DNA of 52,277 nucleotides from assembly GCA_017882145.1 (NCBI GenBank), contig JADGQB010000003.1, forward strand, positions 1 to 52,277, written 5' to 3'. Every line of letters starts with the position of its first letter. Position 1 is the stretch's first letter. The DNA is from Anaerolineales bacterium. Its GTDB lineage: Bacteria; Chloroflexota; Anaerolineae; Anaerolineales; Villigracilaceae. Positions 42,359 through 50,690 of the stretch are shown in pieces. Both the position numbers and the translations under genes were made by a program. Below the pieces are notes generated by a model. It was not told where the DNA came from and ran no database searches. It saw only the letters and a program-made list of their open reading frames with translations.

Positions 42359-42847
42359 TCAGCCGCGCTTGCCGAGCTGGTGGTCAAGCATCAGCACCGC
42401 AGTACCACGGGCATCGAGCAACTCCAATTGCTGGACGATTTCCGCAGCATTCTTTTCCTCCTCAACCTGCTCCGTGATGAACCATTGCAGCATCACCTGG
42501 GCTGGATAATCTTTTTCTTTATTGGCAAGTTCGTATAAGGCATTTATGGAGGCCGTAACCTCCGCTTCGTGGGCTTGCACTTCCTTGAAGGTCTTAAGGT
42601 TGTCCAACCAATCGGTGGCAGGCGCGGCAATGGCCTTGAGTTCCACACAACCACCCCTATCGATCAGGTGGTCATAGAGACGCATGCCGTGCCCGCGCTC
42701 TTCGTCTGCCTGAATACTCAGCCATTTGGAAAAACCCGGCAGGTTCCTGCTCGCGAAGGATGCGGACATGGAAAGATAAAGATATGACGAGTACAGCTCC
42801 TTGTTGATTTGCTCATTAATTGCATCTTGCATTGTCTTTGAAATCAT
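42359..42847 (-). CDS. ftn: Ferritin
   Basis: The 162-residue four-helix iron storage protein forms a 24-subunit shell that oxidises and stores iron. Ferroxidase ligands are visible: Glu in NKELYSSYLYLSM, the E-x-x-H of DEERGHGMRLY, and Glu in helix C, with Gln in FITEQVEEEKNA. ATG 42847 follows GGAGG at six bases; a start at 42877 would add ten residues with no site. A TATAAT-like -10 (42886-42881, minus strand) lies upstream, without a clear -35. No Fur box was recognised. Confidence 0.95.
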   Translation of the reverse strand: MISKTMQDAINEQINKELYSSYLYLSMSASFASRNLPGFSKWLSIQADEERGHGMRLYDHLIDRGGCVELKAIAAPATDWLDNLKTFKEVQAHEAEVTASINALYELANKEKDYPAQVMLQWFITEQVEEEKNAAEIVQQLELLDARGTAVLMLDHQLGKRG

Positions 42848-43016
42848 ATTTGCCTCCATAATTAGGTTATATTTCACCTTATTATACTAAAATTTGCCGA
42901 GGAACACCATAAATTATTTATTAATTTTCCTGGATCAGTGTGAATTACTGTGTATGTAATACTCCCCTTGCATGCAAATTTCGAAAAAAAGCGGCCATCA
43001 GGCGGCTCAAGCGATC

Positions 43017-43448
43017 CTATTCGTTCTCCCCCCCGCCCTCGTCCGCGGCTGCGGGCTGGTCCAATCGGACGACTTCGCCATGCATGTTTATTACCACCTT
43101 GAAACCCGACATGCCCATAAAAGCGCGGCTTTCTTCGGGGATACCGGTCTCAAGGATGGCATCGAATTGCTTGTCAATATTTTTCAGTTGGTTCTCGAGC
43201 ATGGCTTTGGAGAAAATATCATCCGTTCCAAGCAGCTTGGCAGCCTGTTCGCTCAGGATGTCTTCGTTACCATTGATTTGCTGGCGCATCAATTCGAGCA
43301 CCTTGCGGTCCACCTGCTCAGAGGGGATATGGCGGAGGAATCCACTGTCATTTACCACATAGCAAGGTTCCTCCCCAACATAAGCTGTGCCTGCTGGATG
43401 GTCATACTCATCCACGATAAGACCGCCAAAAAGAGGTTTATGTGTCAT
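43017..43448 (-). CDS. Conserved hypothetical protein
   Basis: I do not recognise a named family. The 143-residue acidic protein has a short beta-rich start (about 1-40, LFGGLIVDEYDHPAGTAYVG), a helical middle (about 42-108, rich in Gln, Glu and Leu) and a strand-like segment FKVVINMHGEVV before an acidic tail. There is no signal peptide. AAAGG lies close before the ATG. The frame on the other strand over the same bases is longer but has poor composition, so I prefer this one. It sits between ferritin and a cell-wall operon on the same strand. Confidence 0.7.
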   Translation of the reverse strand: MTHKPLFGGLIVDEYDHPAGTAYVGEEPCYVVNDSGFLRHIPSEQVDRKVLELMRQQINGNEDILSEQAAKLLGTDDIFSKAMLENQLKNIDKQFDAILETGIPEESRAFMGMSGFKVVINMHGEVVRLDQPAAADEGGGENE

Positions 43449-43497
43449 ATTTATTCTGCCTTTGGAAGAATTCTACCTGACAATTCTATAATTTCCA

Positions 43498-44526
43498 TTA
43501 ATATTGGGTAATTTTCACCCGAGTCCCCGTACCTGGTTGCAGGATAAGGCGTTCACCAGCCGGTACAGCCGGCCGGGTCCAGCGGAAGATCCATTTGGCA
43601 TCCTGGATGGCCATATTGATGCAGCCGTGGCTGTGGGGAGTGCCGAAATCATTATGCCAGTAGGTGCCGTGCAGCGCGACCCCGTTATCCGTAATATACG
43701 TATCCCAGGGCACGCCTGGCAAATCGAATATAGAAAATTCGTCTGCGCCTCCGAACATATGATATGTGGGGCGCTTGTGAAAAGTATGGAACCAGCCAAT
43801 TGGACTCTCATAATTTTTCCGGCCGGTTGCGACACGCGCTGCATAGACCAGCACATCCCATTCATACGCCAGCAGCAGCTGGCGGTCCAGGTAGATTTCG
43901 ATGTGCTTTTCGTTTTCAGGTACTTGTGGCGATAACGGTGCAATCTCGTCTGATGAGAATAAATGGATCCATTGCGGGCGGATATAGTAATAAGCTCTAA
44001 TCGCCGCATCGTAAGCCCTATACCAGGCGCTTCCATCCCGCTTATCCACCACTTCAGCAGTGATCCAATGCGTGGTCGCATAGTACAAGCGCGGACCAGG
44101 AGATGGACTGGAATTGACGCCATAGGACGAATCTGCAAAAGGAATAGTGATTTCCCCCAGCACGCCAGTTTCGGGGATCTCTGTCACTACCGGATTTAGA
44201 TTGGTAGTGACGCTCTGCACCCAGCCGGAATAAATATAGGTCTGGTTGGGGAGACGGTACCAGACGCGGTTGTAATCACCCTGCACTCCCCCATAAGCCT
44301 GATCTGTGATATCCACAAGATCATCCCGATTTAATGTGGTTACTTTTTTCCCATAAAAGGCGGGCGCAGCTCGCACGTACAAGCTGGTCGCCTGGACCCT
44401 GCCCTGAAATGAGCCCGGGGCAGCCCGGGCAGAATCAAAATTCAATTCCGCCAAAAAAATACTGAGCAGCGTTGCGCTGCCCAGTTTCAGAAAATCGCGC
44501 CGGGAGAAGTTACCTGTAAGCATCAT
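43498..44526 (-). CDS. Tat-exported L,D-transpeptidase with SH3-like domain
   Basis: The 342-residue enzyme cross-links peptidoglycan stems (3-3 links) or attaches proteins to it, outside the membrane. The N-terminus carries a twin-arginine signal, SRRDFLK, with a hydrophobic segment ending near SARA. An SH3-like domain follows (about 45-100, with TSLYVRAAPAF). The YkuD catalytic domain has HGTYWHNDFGTP and SHGCINM with nucleophile Cys302. I chose ATG 44526 because the frame further upstream overlaps the previous gene and carries no signal; ATG 44523 is equally possible. It is the last gene of the amidase and L,D-transpeptidase cluster. Confidence 0.92.
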   Translation of the reverse strand: MMLTGNFSRRDFLKLGSATLLSIFLAELNFDSARAAPGSFQGRVQATSLYVRAAPAFYGKKVTTLNRDDLVDITDQAYGGVQGDYNRVWYRLPNQTYIYSGWVQSVTTNLNPVVTEIPETGVLGEITIPFADSSYGVNSSPSPGPRLYYATTHWITAEVVDKRDGSAWYRAYDAAIRAYYYIRPQWIHLFSSDEIAPLSPQVPENEKHIEIYLDRQLLLAYEWDVLVYAARVATGRKNYESPIGWFHTFHKRPTYHMFGGADEFSIFDLPGVPWDTYITDNGVALHGTYWHNDFGTPHSHGCINMAIQDAKWIFRWTRPAVPAGERLILQPGTGTRVKITQY

Positions 44527-44582
44527 TGACTTGAAAGTGTATTCTTCAGGTTCCACACGTCGTTCAGCGGCGCCAGGAATTG

Positions 44583-45761
44583 CTAATAATGGACATTTAC
44601 CAGGGTACCCACGGAGGCCCAATAAAACATCCATTCAGCATCCGGCGTGTACATATTTACGCAGCCATGACTCATTGGATGGCCAAAATTATTATGCCAG
44701 TAGGTACCGTGGATACCGTAGCCTTTATAGAAGTACATCGTGTAAGGTACATCCGGCAGGTAATAACCATCCCCCGCCATAAGTGTCGAGACAAGCTTGA
44801 TATAAATATGATATTGGCCGGTAACGGTTGGGAACTGGGGAACTCCGGTCGAGACAAGAAAGCTTGCGACGATGGTATTGCCCTCGTACGCATATAACAT
44901 CTGCTGCGAAAGGTCCACATCGATCCAGCGCACACCGCCGCCACCCGTATTGACCACCGGCTCGGGCGTGTCGGTCGGTAAGGGGATGGCTGTATCGGTT
45001 GGCCAGGGAGTGGCAGTCGGGCTGGGTGTTTCCGTGGGAGTGGGAGTATCAGTGGGAGTCGGAGTGGCTGTAGCGGTCGGGGTTGGAGTAAATGTTGCAG
45101 TGGGCGTAAAAGTGGGGGTATTGCTGGGAGTATAGGTAGGCTTATTCAGACTCGCCGGAAGGAAAGGGATTCCGGACAGAGTATGGGGTGAACGCAAAAA
45201 AGCGAACACAGGAGAGGCATTCCCCGGCCAGAATGCCAGGGCGGCTGTTACACAAATGGCTGCCAGGATCAGTGTCAGGAACGACCAACGCACCCTGACC
45301 AGTGACTTGGAAGGCAGGGTGGGTGTTGGAGCAGTCTGGGAAACCGACTGTGCAAGAAGTATTGGCTGGCGAGGCAGTGTCGTTGGCTCGGATTTCGCAG
45401 TCGCTTGTGTAACAGCCTGCGTAATCCGGGCAGGCTGCGTATCTTCCGCCGGCCTCTGAAGCGGCGCTAAGTGCATCTTTGAACGTTGGCTGGCCTGTTC
45501 CCGCCGCAGGCGTTCCACCGCCCAATGCATGCCTTTTCGAGCGCGCGGGCTGTTCGGATTGATCTTTAGCGCACGGTCAAGGTATTCAATGCTGGCGCGT
45601 GGACTGGAAAGCGCCGCCAGGAACAGCCAGGGTTCTTCAGAATCCGGGGCTTGAGCGACAGCTTGCTCGGCCCAGCCGCGGGCGGCCGCCCGGTCGCCAC
45701 GTTGCATGGCTTGTTGGGCATTTAGAAGGATCTTGCGGAGCGATTCTGGATCGGGGTTCAT
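44583..45761 (-). CDS. L,D-transpeptidase with TPR-like N-terminus, membrane helix and Thr-Pro linker
   Basis: This 392-residue enzyme has an unusual layout. A cytoplasmic TPR-like helical domain (about 1-85) is followed by a Pro-rich stretch, one membrane helix (about 158-178), a Thr-Pro-rich linker (about 210-265) that spans the wall, and a YkuD domain with HGTYWHNNFGHP and SHGCVNM (Cys367). The membrane helix would leave the TPR domain inside and the catalytic domain outside, so it may link wall synthesis to a cytoplasmic partner. ATG 45761 overlaps the stop of the amidase gene as ATGA; a start at 45809 would lie inside that gene. Confidence 0.92.
   Translation of the reverse strand: MNPDPESLRKILLNAQQAMQRGDRAAARGWAEQAVAQAPDSEEPWLFLAALSSPRASIEYLDRALKINPNSPRARKGMHWAVERLRREQASQRSKMHLAPLQRPAEDTQPARITQAVTQATAKSEPTTLPRQPILLAQSVSQTAPTPTLPSKSLVRVRWSFLTLILAAICVTAALAFWPGNASPVFAFLRSPHTLSGIPFLPASLNKPTYTPSNTPTFTPTATFTPTPTATATPTPTDTPTPTETPSPTATPWPTDTAIPLPTDTPEPVVNTGGGGVRWIDVDLSQQMLYAYEGNTIVASFLVSTGVPQFPTVTGQYHIYIKLVSTLMAGDGYYLPDVPYTMYFYKGYGIHGTYWHNNFGHPMSHGCVNMYTPDAEWMFYWASVGTLVNVHY
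44960..45135 (-). repeat. Low-complexity repeat coding for the Thr-Pro linker
   Basis: About 175 bases of short imperfect repeats based on GGAGT and GGGAGTG on the plus strand code for alternating Thr-Pro with Ala, Glu, Asp and Phe. Similar linkers are common in extracellular proteins of Chloroflexota. Confidence 0.8.
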
Positions 45762-46549
45762 GGAGCAGGTATGGGCGTTGGTTGAACGCTCTCGTTGTTT
45801 ACAAAGCACAGAATTCCGGATACCACCCCATCCGCAACAACATCCGGATGATTGACAAGCAGGTCATGGTCAAGGTTCAGAAAACCAGTTTCGATGATGG
45901 CTGCCGTGGTGGCAGAATCGATGGCACTGAAAGCATGATAGTCAGTCATATTAATGGTGACGCTGCCCGAGTGAAGGTGCAATCCGGTGACACTGGCATA
46001 ACGGTCGTCCAGGCAGGCCGTCAGGCGGCCAGCCAGGTTTTGGTCGCGGCTATAGGTGGAGGCAGCCACTTTGAAGCCGGTGGCCTGGTCATCGATCACG
46101 TCGCATGTATCGGCGTGTATTGAAAGCAGCATGGCTGCATGATAACCTTCCAGGCGCGGGTCAAACTCTTGAAGCAGGTCGATCACGAAACCACGCGCTT
46201 CGAGCTTCTGCCTGACAAGGGAAGCGATCGTCAGGTTTACTTTTTGTTCGGTTGTGACTCCGTCCGGGCAGACTGCCCCCGGGTCTTCACCATTTTCTCC
46301 ACCCCAATGGCCGGAGACGATCCCTATGCGCACAGCACTTCCCTGGGTCGGAACTGCTACAGCACCCGTCAGGGGAGCAGCCTGGAAGCTGGAAGCGAAA
46401 GGGGTCCAGTTTCCGGAAAACATTGTCGGAGAGAAGGCCACAAAAAGGGTCGCCAGCAATATGGCTACGCTGAAGGCTGTCTGCAGGATGCGGAATGTAT
46501 GTACACCGCCAGCAGGACGCGAGTAAGGGGATCGACGTTGGGTGGTCAT
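45758..46549 (-). CDS. N-acetylmuramoyl-L-alanine amidase (Amidase_3 family)
   Basis: The 263-residue enzyme cuts the bond between N-acetylmuramic acid and the stem peptide. A membrane segment at about residues 20-40 acts as signal or anchor. The catalytic domain has the zinc ligands in VSGHWGGENGEDPGAVC (first His and Glu), SIHAD (second His) and IIETGFLN (catalytic Glu). The ATG at 46549 has no ribosome-binding site; a TACTAT about nine bases upstream could be its -10 box, so the message may be nearly leaderless. A TTG at 46588 would add 13 residues. It is the first gene of the wall operon. Confidence 0.9.
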   Translation of the reverse strand: MTTQRRSPYSRPAGGVHTFRILQTAFSVAILLATLFVAFSPTMFSGNWTPFASSFQAAPLTGAVAVPTQGSAVRIGIVSGHWGGENGEDPGAVCPDGVTTEQKVNLTIASLVRQKLEARGFVIDLLQEFDPRLEGYHAAMLLSIHADTCDVIDDQATGFKVAASTYSRDQNLAGRLTACLDDRYASVTGLHLHSGSVTINMTDYHAFSAIDSATTAAIIETGFLNLDHDLLVNHPDVVADGVVSGILCFVNNESVQPTPIPAP

Positions 46550-46711
46550 ATTTAGGTAATAGTACCCCAATTCGGTGAATTGATACAAGGTTTACCGGGT
46601 AAAACGGATGGAAATGACCATAAAAAATGCTGTTCGGCTTACTACTTTTATATAGTCCGCTCATATTAAGGCTATAATATCTTCGTCGACGCTTTTGATA
46701 GGAGGTTCCAG

Positions 46712-48082
46712 ATGCTCATAATTATCAGCGATATTCACCTGATGGATGGCACCTGCGGTAAATCCATTTCGGCTTCTGCTTTCCGTCTTTTTCTTGACCG
46801 GCTTCAGGAGTTGGCGTTCAATGCCTCCTGGCATTCGGATGGCAGCTACCACCCCATCCAGGAGATCAATATCCTGATGATGGGGGATATTCTCGACCCG
46901 CTGCATTCCGCTCTCTGGCTGGAAACGCGCCCCGGCGATCCCGGATACGTACGCCCATGGACGGATTACAACCTGCCCGAATATGCAGCCACTCTACAGG
47001 CCATCACGCACAATATCCTGGAAATAAATTCCGAAGCCATTGGATATCTCAAAAAACTTTCATCACCTGCAGGTCTCAGCTTGCCACCGGCTACCCTCTC
47101 CGGAAAACCGGATATGGACAGCAGCCAACGCCAGCCGGTTAATGTGCTTCTGCATTACATGGTTGGCAACCACGATTGGTATTATCACCTGCCCGGTCCA
47201 GCCTTCGACGCCATCCGCCAGGAGATCGTACAAGCCTTCGGGTTGGTCAATCCACCCGGACCGTTCCCGCATGAATTGCTAGAATCGACCAGGCTTCAGA
47301 GTTTGCTGGACGGATACGAGATTTATGCCCAGCATGGTGATTTGTACGATCCTTTTAATTATTCCAGTGAACAAGGCCGCAATTTTTCAAGTATCGGGGA
47401 TGCAGTTGCCGTTGAAATTATTAACCGCTTTCCACTTGAGGTGGAACGCCGCCTGAGAGAGGATGTGCCGCAAGGAATTAGGGATGGCCTGCGTCAGCTG
47501 GTTAATGTTCGACCGGCGTTGGCGACCCCGCTGTGGATTGGCAGCCAGTTAAGACAAAGTAATGTCGGGCAGGATGTGCAGAATAAAATCAAGGTACTTT
47601 GGAACGAATTATCCAATGAATTCTTGGCTCTTCCATTTGTCCAAAAAGATAACAAGCCATTTAAATTGGATTTGGTGGATGGACTTGAACTTGCCTTCCA
47701 CTTGACTGACCGCTTCTCCTTCAAGACGATTGACGAGATTGTTGTTTGGGCGCGTAAGAAATTCAACGCTGATGAAATCACCTTCGCCCGTCATGCCTTG
47801 AAAGAGCAAGCTTTCCTCGACCGTGCCGCCAGGTTTGTGGTTTACGGGCACACCCACCATCATGAGATCGTTCCATTGGATTCAATTCCGGGCACTCCCA
47901 AGCCCACCAACCAAATCTATCTTAATTCCGGCACCTGGCATACCTATTTCGACCTGGCGGTGTATAAACCTGAAGAGCAAAAATTCGTTCCCTACCAGGT
48001 ATTGACCTACCTGACATTCTATAAGGATAACGAACGCGGCGGCCGCCGCTTCGAAGCCTGGTCGGGAACCTTCTCGGATTGA
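46712..48082 (+). CDS. Calcineurin-like metallophosphoesterase
   Basis: The 456-residue enzyme has all five metal-binding blocks of the calcineurin-like family: ISDIHL at the N-terminus, MMGDILD, VGNHDWYYH, QHGDLYDP and YGHTHHHE. The metal-binding domain is split by an insert (about 90-150) and a helical region (about 215-350) that may set substrate choice. Relatives with this length are mostly uncharacterised. It lacks a signal peptide. AGGAGG lies before the ATG and TATAAT at 46673-46678 is a possible -10 box. It starts a four-gene operon. Confidence 0.9.
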   Translation: MLIIISDIHLMDGTCGKSISASAFRLFLDRLQELAFNASWHSDGSYHPIQEINILMMGDILDPLHSALWLETRPGDPGYVRPWTDYNLPEYAATLQAITHNILEINSEAIGYLKKLSSPAGLSLPPATLSGKPDMDSSQRQPVNVLLHYMVGNHDWYYHLPGPAFDAIRQEIVQAFGLVNPPGPFPHELLESTRLQSLLDGYEIYAQHGDLYDPFNYSSEQGRNFSSIGDAVAVEIINRFPLEVERRLREDVPQGIRDGLRQLVNVRPALATPLWIGSQLRQSNVGQDVQNKIKVLWNELSNEFLALPFVQKDNKPFKLDLVDGLELAFHLTDRFSFKTIDEIVVWARKKFNADEITFARHALKEQAFLDRAARFVVYGHTHHHEIVPLDSIPGTPKPTNQIYLNSGTWHTYFDLAVYKPEEQKFVPYQVLTYLTFYKDNERGGRRFEAWSGTFSD

Positions 48083-48084
48083 GC

Positions 48085-48375
48085 ATGCCTGAATACATTT
48101 ATCTTACCCACCCATTCCGTGATGGTTTTTTCGAAGAGCCTACACCTGAGGAAGATGCCATCATGGATGAGCACTTCGAATACCTAAAATTGGCCACAGA
48201 GAGCGGGATTGTGCTTCTGGCAGGTCCTTGCCTTGACAATACATTCGGGGTGGTAGTCTTCAGAGCTGATGAGAACGAAGCCGCCGAATCTTTCATGTTC
48301 AACGATCCGTCTGTCAAAAAAAATGTGATGATGGCTGAACTTCACCCTATGCGCATTTCTTTACGAAGCCGATGA
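48085..48375 (+). CDS. YCII-related domain protein
   Basis: The 96-residue protein has the ferredoxin-like YCII fold. Visible marks are YIYLTHPFRDGF, EHFEYLKLATESGIVLLAGP and the end ELHPMRISL. Members such as YciI bind small acidic ligands, and a His-Asp pair may be catalytic; function here is unknown. ATG 48085 lies just after the stop of the phosphoesterase gene; a TTG at 48079 overlapping that stop is an alternative. Its end overlaps the next gene by four bases. Confidence 0.88.
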   Translation: MPEYIYLTHPFRDGFFEEPTPEEDAIMDEHFEYLKLATESGIVLLAGPCLDNTFGVVVFRADENEAAESFMFNDPSVKKNVMMAELHPMRISLRSR

Positions 48376-49610
48376 AACCATACCCAACTGCGGTGTTACG
48401 CACCGTTGCACTCCATTCCCAGGGTTTGGACAAAGCCGAAGATCCTCCTTCAACACGCGAAACCATCTACCGGACGATCGAACAGGTGGGTTGTGTTCAG
48501 ATCGACACGCTCCATATGGTGCGCCGCAGCCAATACCTGGTCTTATGGAGCCGCATGGGCAACTATGATCCGGCTGAATTTGACAACCTGGCATCTTCGG
48601 TCGATCGTCGACTCTTTGAGGGTTGGGAGCACGCGGCCTCGCTCATCCCCTTGACAGAATATCGCTACCAATTGCCGCACCAACGCAATCTGCGCGAGCA
48701 CCCAACCAATTGGTATAACCGCTGGCTGAACGAGACGGTCCAAAAGGAATTCGTTCCACAAGTCCTTGATAGGGTCCGCCGCGAGGGTGCACTGAAAGTC
48801 AGCAACTTCGAATCAGACGGCCATCCGGGCGGTACGTGGTGGAACTGGCGACCGGCAAAAGTAGCTCTGGAATTCCTATTCGCGTATGGCGAATTGATGA
48901 TCTCCGATAGGGTAAAGTTCCAGCGAGTTTACGATTTGACCGAACGGGTCCTGCCTGAATGGGCAGTTAAGACCGAACCGACCGTCGAAGAGCGTGATCT
49001 TTTCTGGGTTGAACGCGGAGCCAGGGCGCTGGGGGTCTGTTTGCCCCGGCATGCCGGCGATTACACCTGGATGAAAGTAGCACGCTCAAAACCGATTGTC
49101 GATGCGCTCATAAAAGCGGGCATCCTGATCCAGTTCACAGGATTAATGGAGAATGGAAAAACCGGGGAATACATTATTCACCAGGACAACCTACCGTTGC
49201 TGGAACAGGCTGCAGATGGAGCGCTAAAAGCTGACCGGACCACTTTTCTCAGCCCATTCGACAGCTTGTGGTGGGCCAATCGTCGCGATGAGCAGCTTTG
49301 GGGTTTTCACCAATCCCTGGAGGCCTATTTACCGGCACCTAAACGCCAGTATGGCTATTTCTGCCTGCCAATCCTGCACAAAGACCGCCTGGTGGGGCGC
49401 TTCGATCCTAAATTGGAGCGCAAAACCGGAACATTGCGCTTGAAAATGTTTTACCTGGAGCCGGGTATCGAACCGGATGAAGAATTGGTTACAGCAGTTG
49501 CCGCGCGCATGCACGACTTTATGGGGTTCCATCAAGCCAGGGATTTGGTAATCGAACGCAGCGAACCGGCAGGTTTTTCCGAAGAACTCCTGAAGAAGAT
49601 GCAGGGATAA
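48372..49610 (+). CDS. Winged-helix DNA glycosylase-like protein (YcaQ/AlkZ family, HTH_42)
   Basis: The 412-residue protein belongs to the HTH_42 family, whose members YcaQ and AlkZ open interstrand DNA crosslinks or remove bulky alkyl bases. The catalytic Q-x-D motif of the YcaQ type is present in CVQIDTLHMVRRSQY, near residue 41. The rest has three winged-helix units and a C-terminal beta-rich domain (LVGRFDPKLERKTGTL), all usual. The ATG overlaps the stop of the YCII-like gene. The operon context does not point to a pathway. Confidence 0.9.
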   Translation: MKPYPTAVLRTVALHSQGLDKAEDPPSTRETIYRTIEQVGCVQIDTLHMVRRSQYLVLWSRMGNYDPAEFDNLASSVDRRLFEGWEHAASLIPLTEYRYQLPHQRNLREHPTNWYNRWLNETVQKEFVPQVLDRVRREGALKVSNFESDGHPGGTWWNWRPAKVALEFLFAYGELMISDRVKFQRVYDLTERVLPEWAVKTEPTVEERDLFWVERGARALGVCLPRHAGDYTWMKVARSKPIVDALIKAGILIQFTGLMENGKTGEYIIHQDNLPLLEQAADGALKADRTTFLSPFDSLWWANRRDEQLWGFHQSLEAYLPAPKRQYGYFCLPILHKDRLVGRFDPKLERKTGTLRLKMFYLEPGIEPDEELVTAVAARMHDFMGFHQARDLVIERSEPAGFSEELLKKMQG

Positions 49611-49615
49611 ATAGG

Positions 49616-50656
49616 ATGCCCACCCATCCATTGCTTGCCAGGGCCCGCAGCCTGGGAAATCCAGTCATTGAAGGGGACTTAGCTACCCTGGTCTGGCAGG
49701 GTACTTACCCCCCGCGCGTAATTGATGACTTCCACAACTGGGATGAATCACCCCAGAAGATGCTGCGTGCTGGGGCGGCGTTATGGTATCTTTCTATTTC
49801 CCTGCCCGCAGATGCTTATCTTGAATATGCATTTATCGATTCTCGGACTGGTGAACGTATCCCTGATCCGCTCAATCCCAACCATATCGGAAAAGGCGCA
49901 GGCGTCTACAACCATTACTTTTACATGCCTCAGGGCAAACCCAGTCCACTTGTGCTTCCAATAAAAGGAAATGGGCAGGGTACTGTCACCCGGCATTCAG
50001 TATCTACATTGGATTTTGCCGTCGGTACGCAGCGGACTGTATATCTATACCACCCGGCTGTAAAGAAACCTGTCCCACTGCTTATTGTCTATGATGGCGC
50101 CGATTACCTTAGGCAGGCCAAATTAAACGTGATTGTGGATAACCTGATCGCCGAAAAGCGTATCCGTCCTTTCGCGATGGCGATGGTACAAAACAGTGCA
50201 GCAGCCCGTTCGGTGGAATATTCCTGCGCAGAGTCGACGCTGGGCTTGCTGATGGAATGCGTCCTGCCATTAGCCAGGGAAAACCTGAACCTGGAATCGA
50301 TCAAGAAGGGCGGGTATGGAATAATGGGCGCTTCCCTGGGAGGTTCGATGGCGCTATTTACCGCTTTACGCCTGCCTGAAGTTTTCAGGAAGGTATTGTG
50401 CCAATCCGGAGCATTCATCGCACCTGATTATCAATACGTTGTTGTGGACATGGTAAATTACCTCCCAACTCCTGATATTGATATCTGGATGGACACTGGG
50501 CGTTTCGAATGGTTGTTGGATGGCAACCGGCAGATGTTCGCCCTGCTCAAGAAAAAGAATTACCGGGTGAAATACAATGAATTTTCCGGTGGGCATAATT
50601 ACACTGCCTGGCGCAATGACGTCTGGCAAGGATTGGAGTCAATATACGCCAAATGA
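49616..50656 (+). CDS. Esterase of the enterochelin esterase-like (Fes/esterase D) family
   Basis: The 346-residue protein has an N-terminal immunoglobulin-like domain (about 1-120, as in Fes and CBM48-type proteins) and an alpha/beta-hydrolase domain. The nucleophile is in GASLGGS and the catalytic His probably in GGHNYTAWRND. No signal peptide is seen. It could hydrolyse a siderophore ester or another small ester; ferritin and Nramp-like genes nearby are suggestive of metal handling, but that is weak evidence. It starts five bases after the preceding gene. Confidence 0.88.
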   Translation: MPTHPLLARARSLGNPVIEGDLATLVWQGTYPPRVIDDFHNWDESPQKMLRAGAALWYLSISLPADAYLEYAFIDSRTGERIPDPLNPNHIGKGAGVYNHYFYMPQGKPSPLVLPIKGNGQGTVTRHSVSTLDFAVGTQRTVYLYHPAVKKPVPLLIVYDGADYLRQAKLNVIVDNLIAEKRIRPFAMAMVQNSAAARSVEYSCAESTLGLLMECVLPLARENLNLESIKKGGYGIMGASLGGSMALFTALRLPEVFRKVLCQSGAFIAPDYQYVVVDMVNYLPTPDIDIWMDTGRFEWLLDGNRQMFALLKKKNYRVKYNEFSGGHNYTAWRNDVWQGLESIYAK

Positions 50657-50690
50657 GATCGATCTTATGGCTTGCAGGTCTGTAATATCA

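Noticed and set aside
42972-43511. 179-codon plus-strand frame opposite the hypothetical gene at 43017-43448
   Set aside because: The minus-strand frame has more natural composition and a better start; the plus frame has no visible domain.
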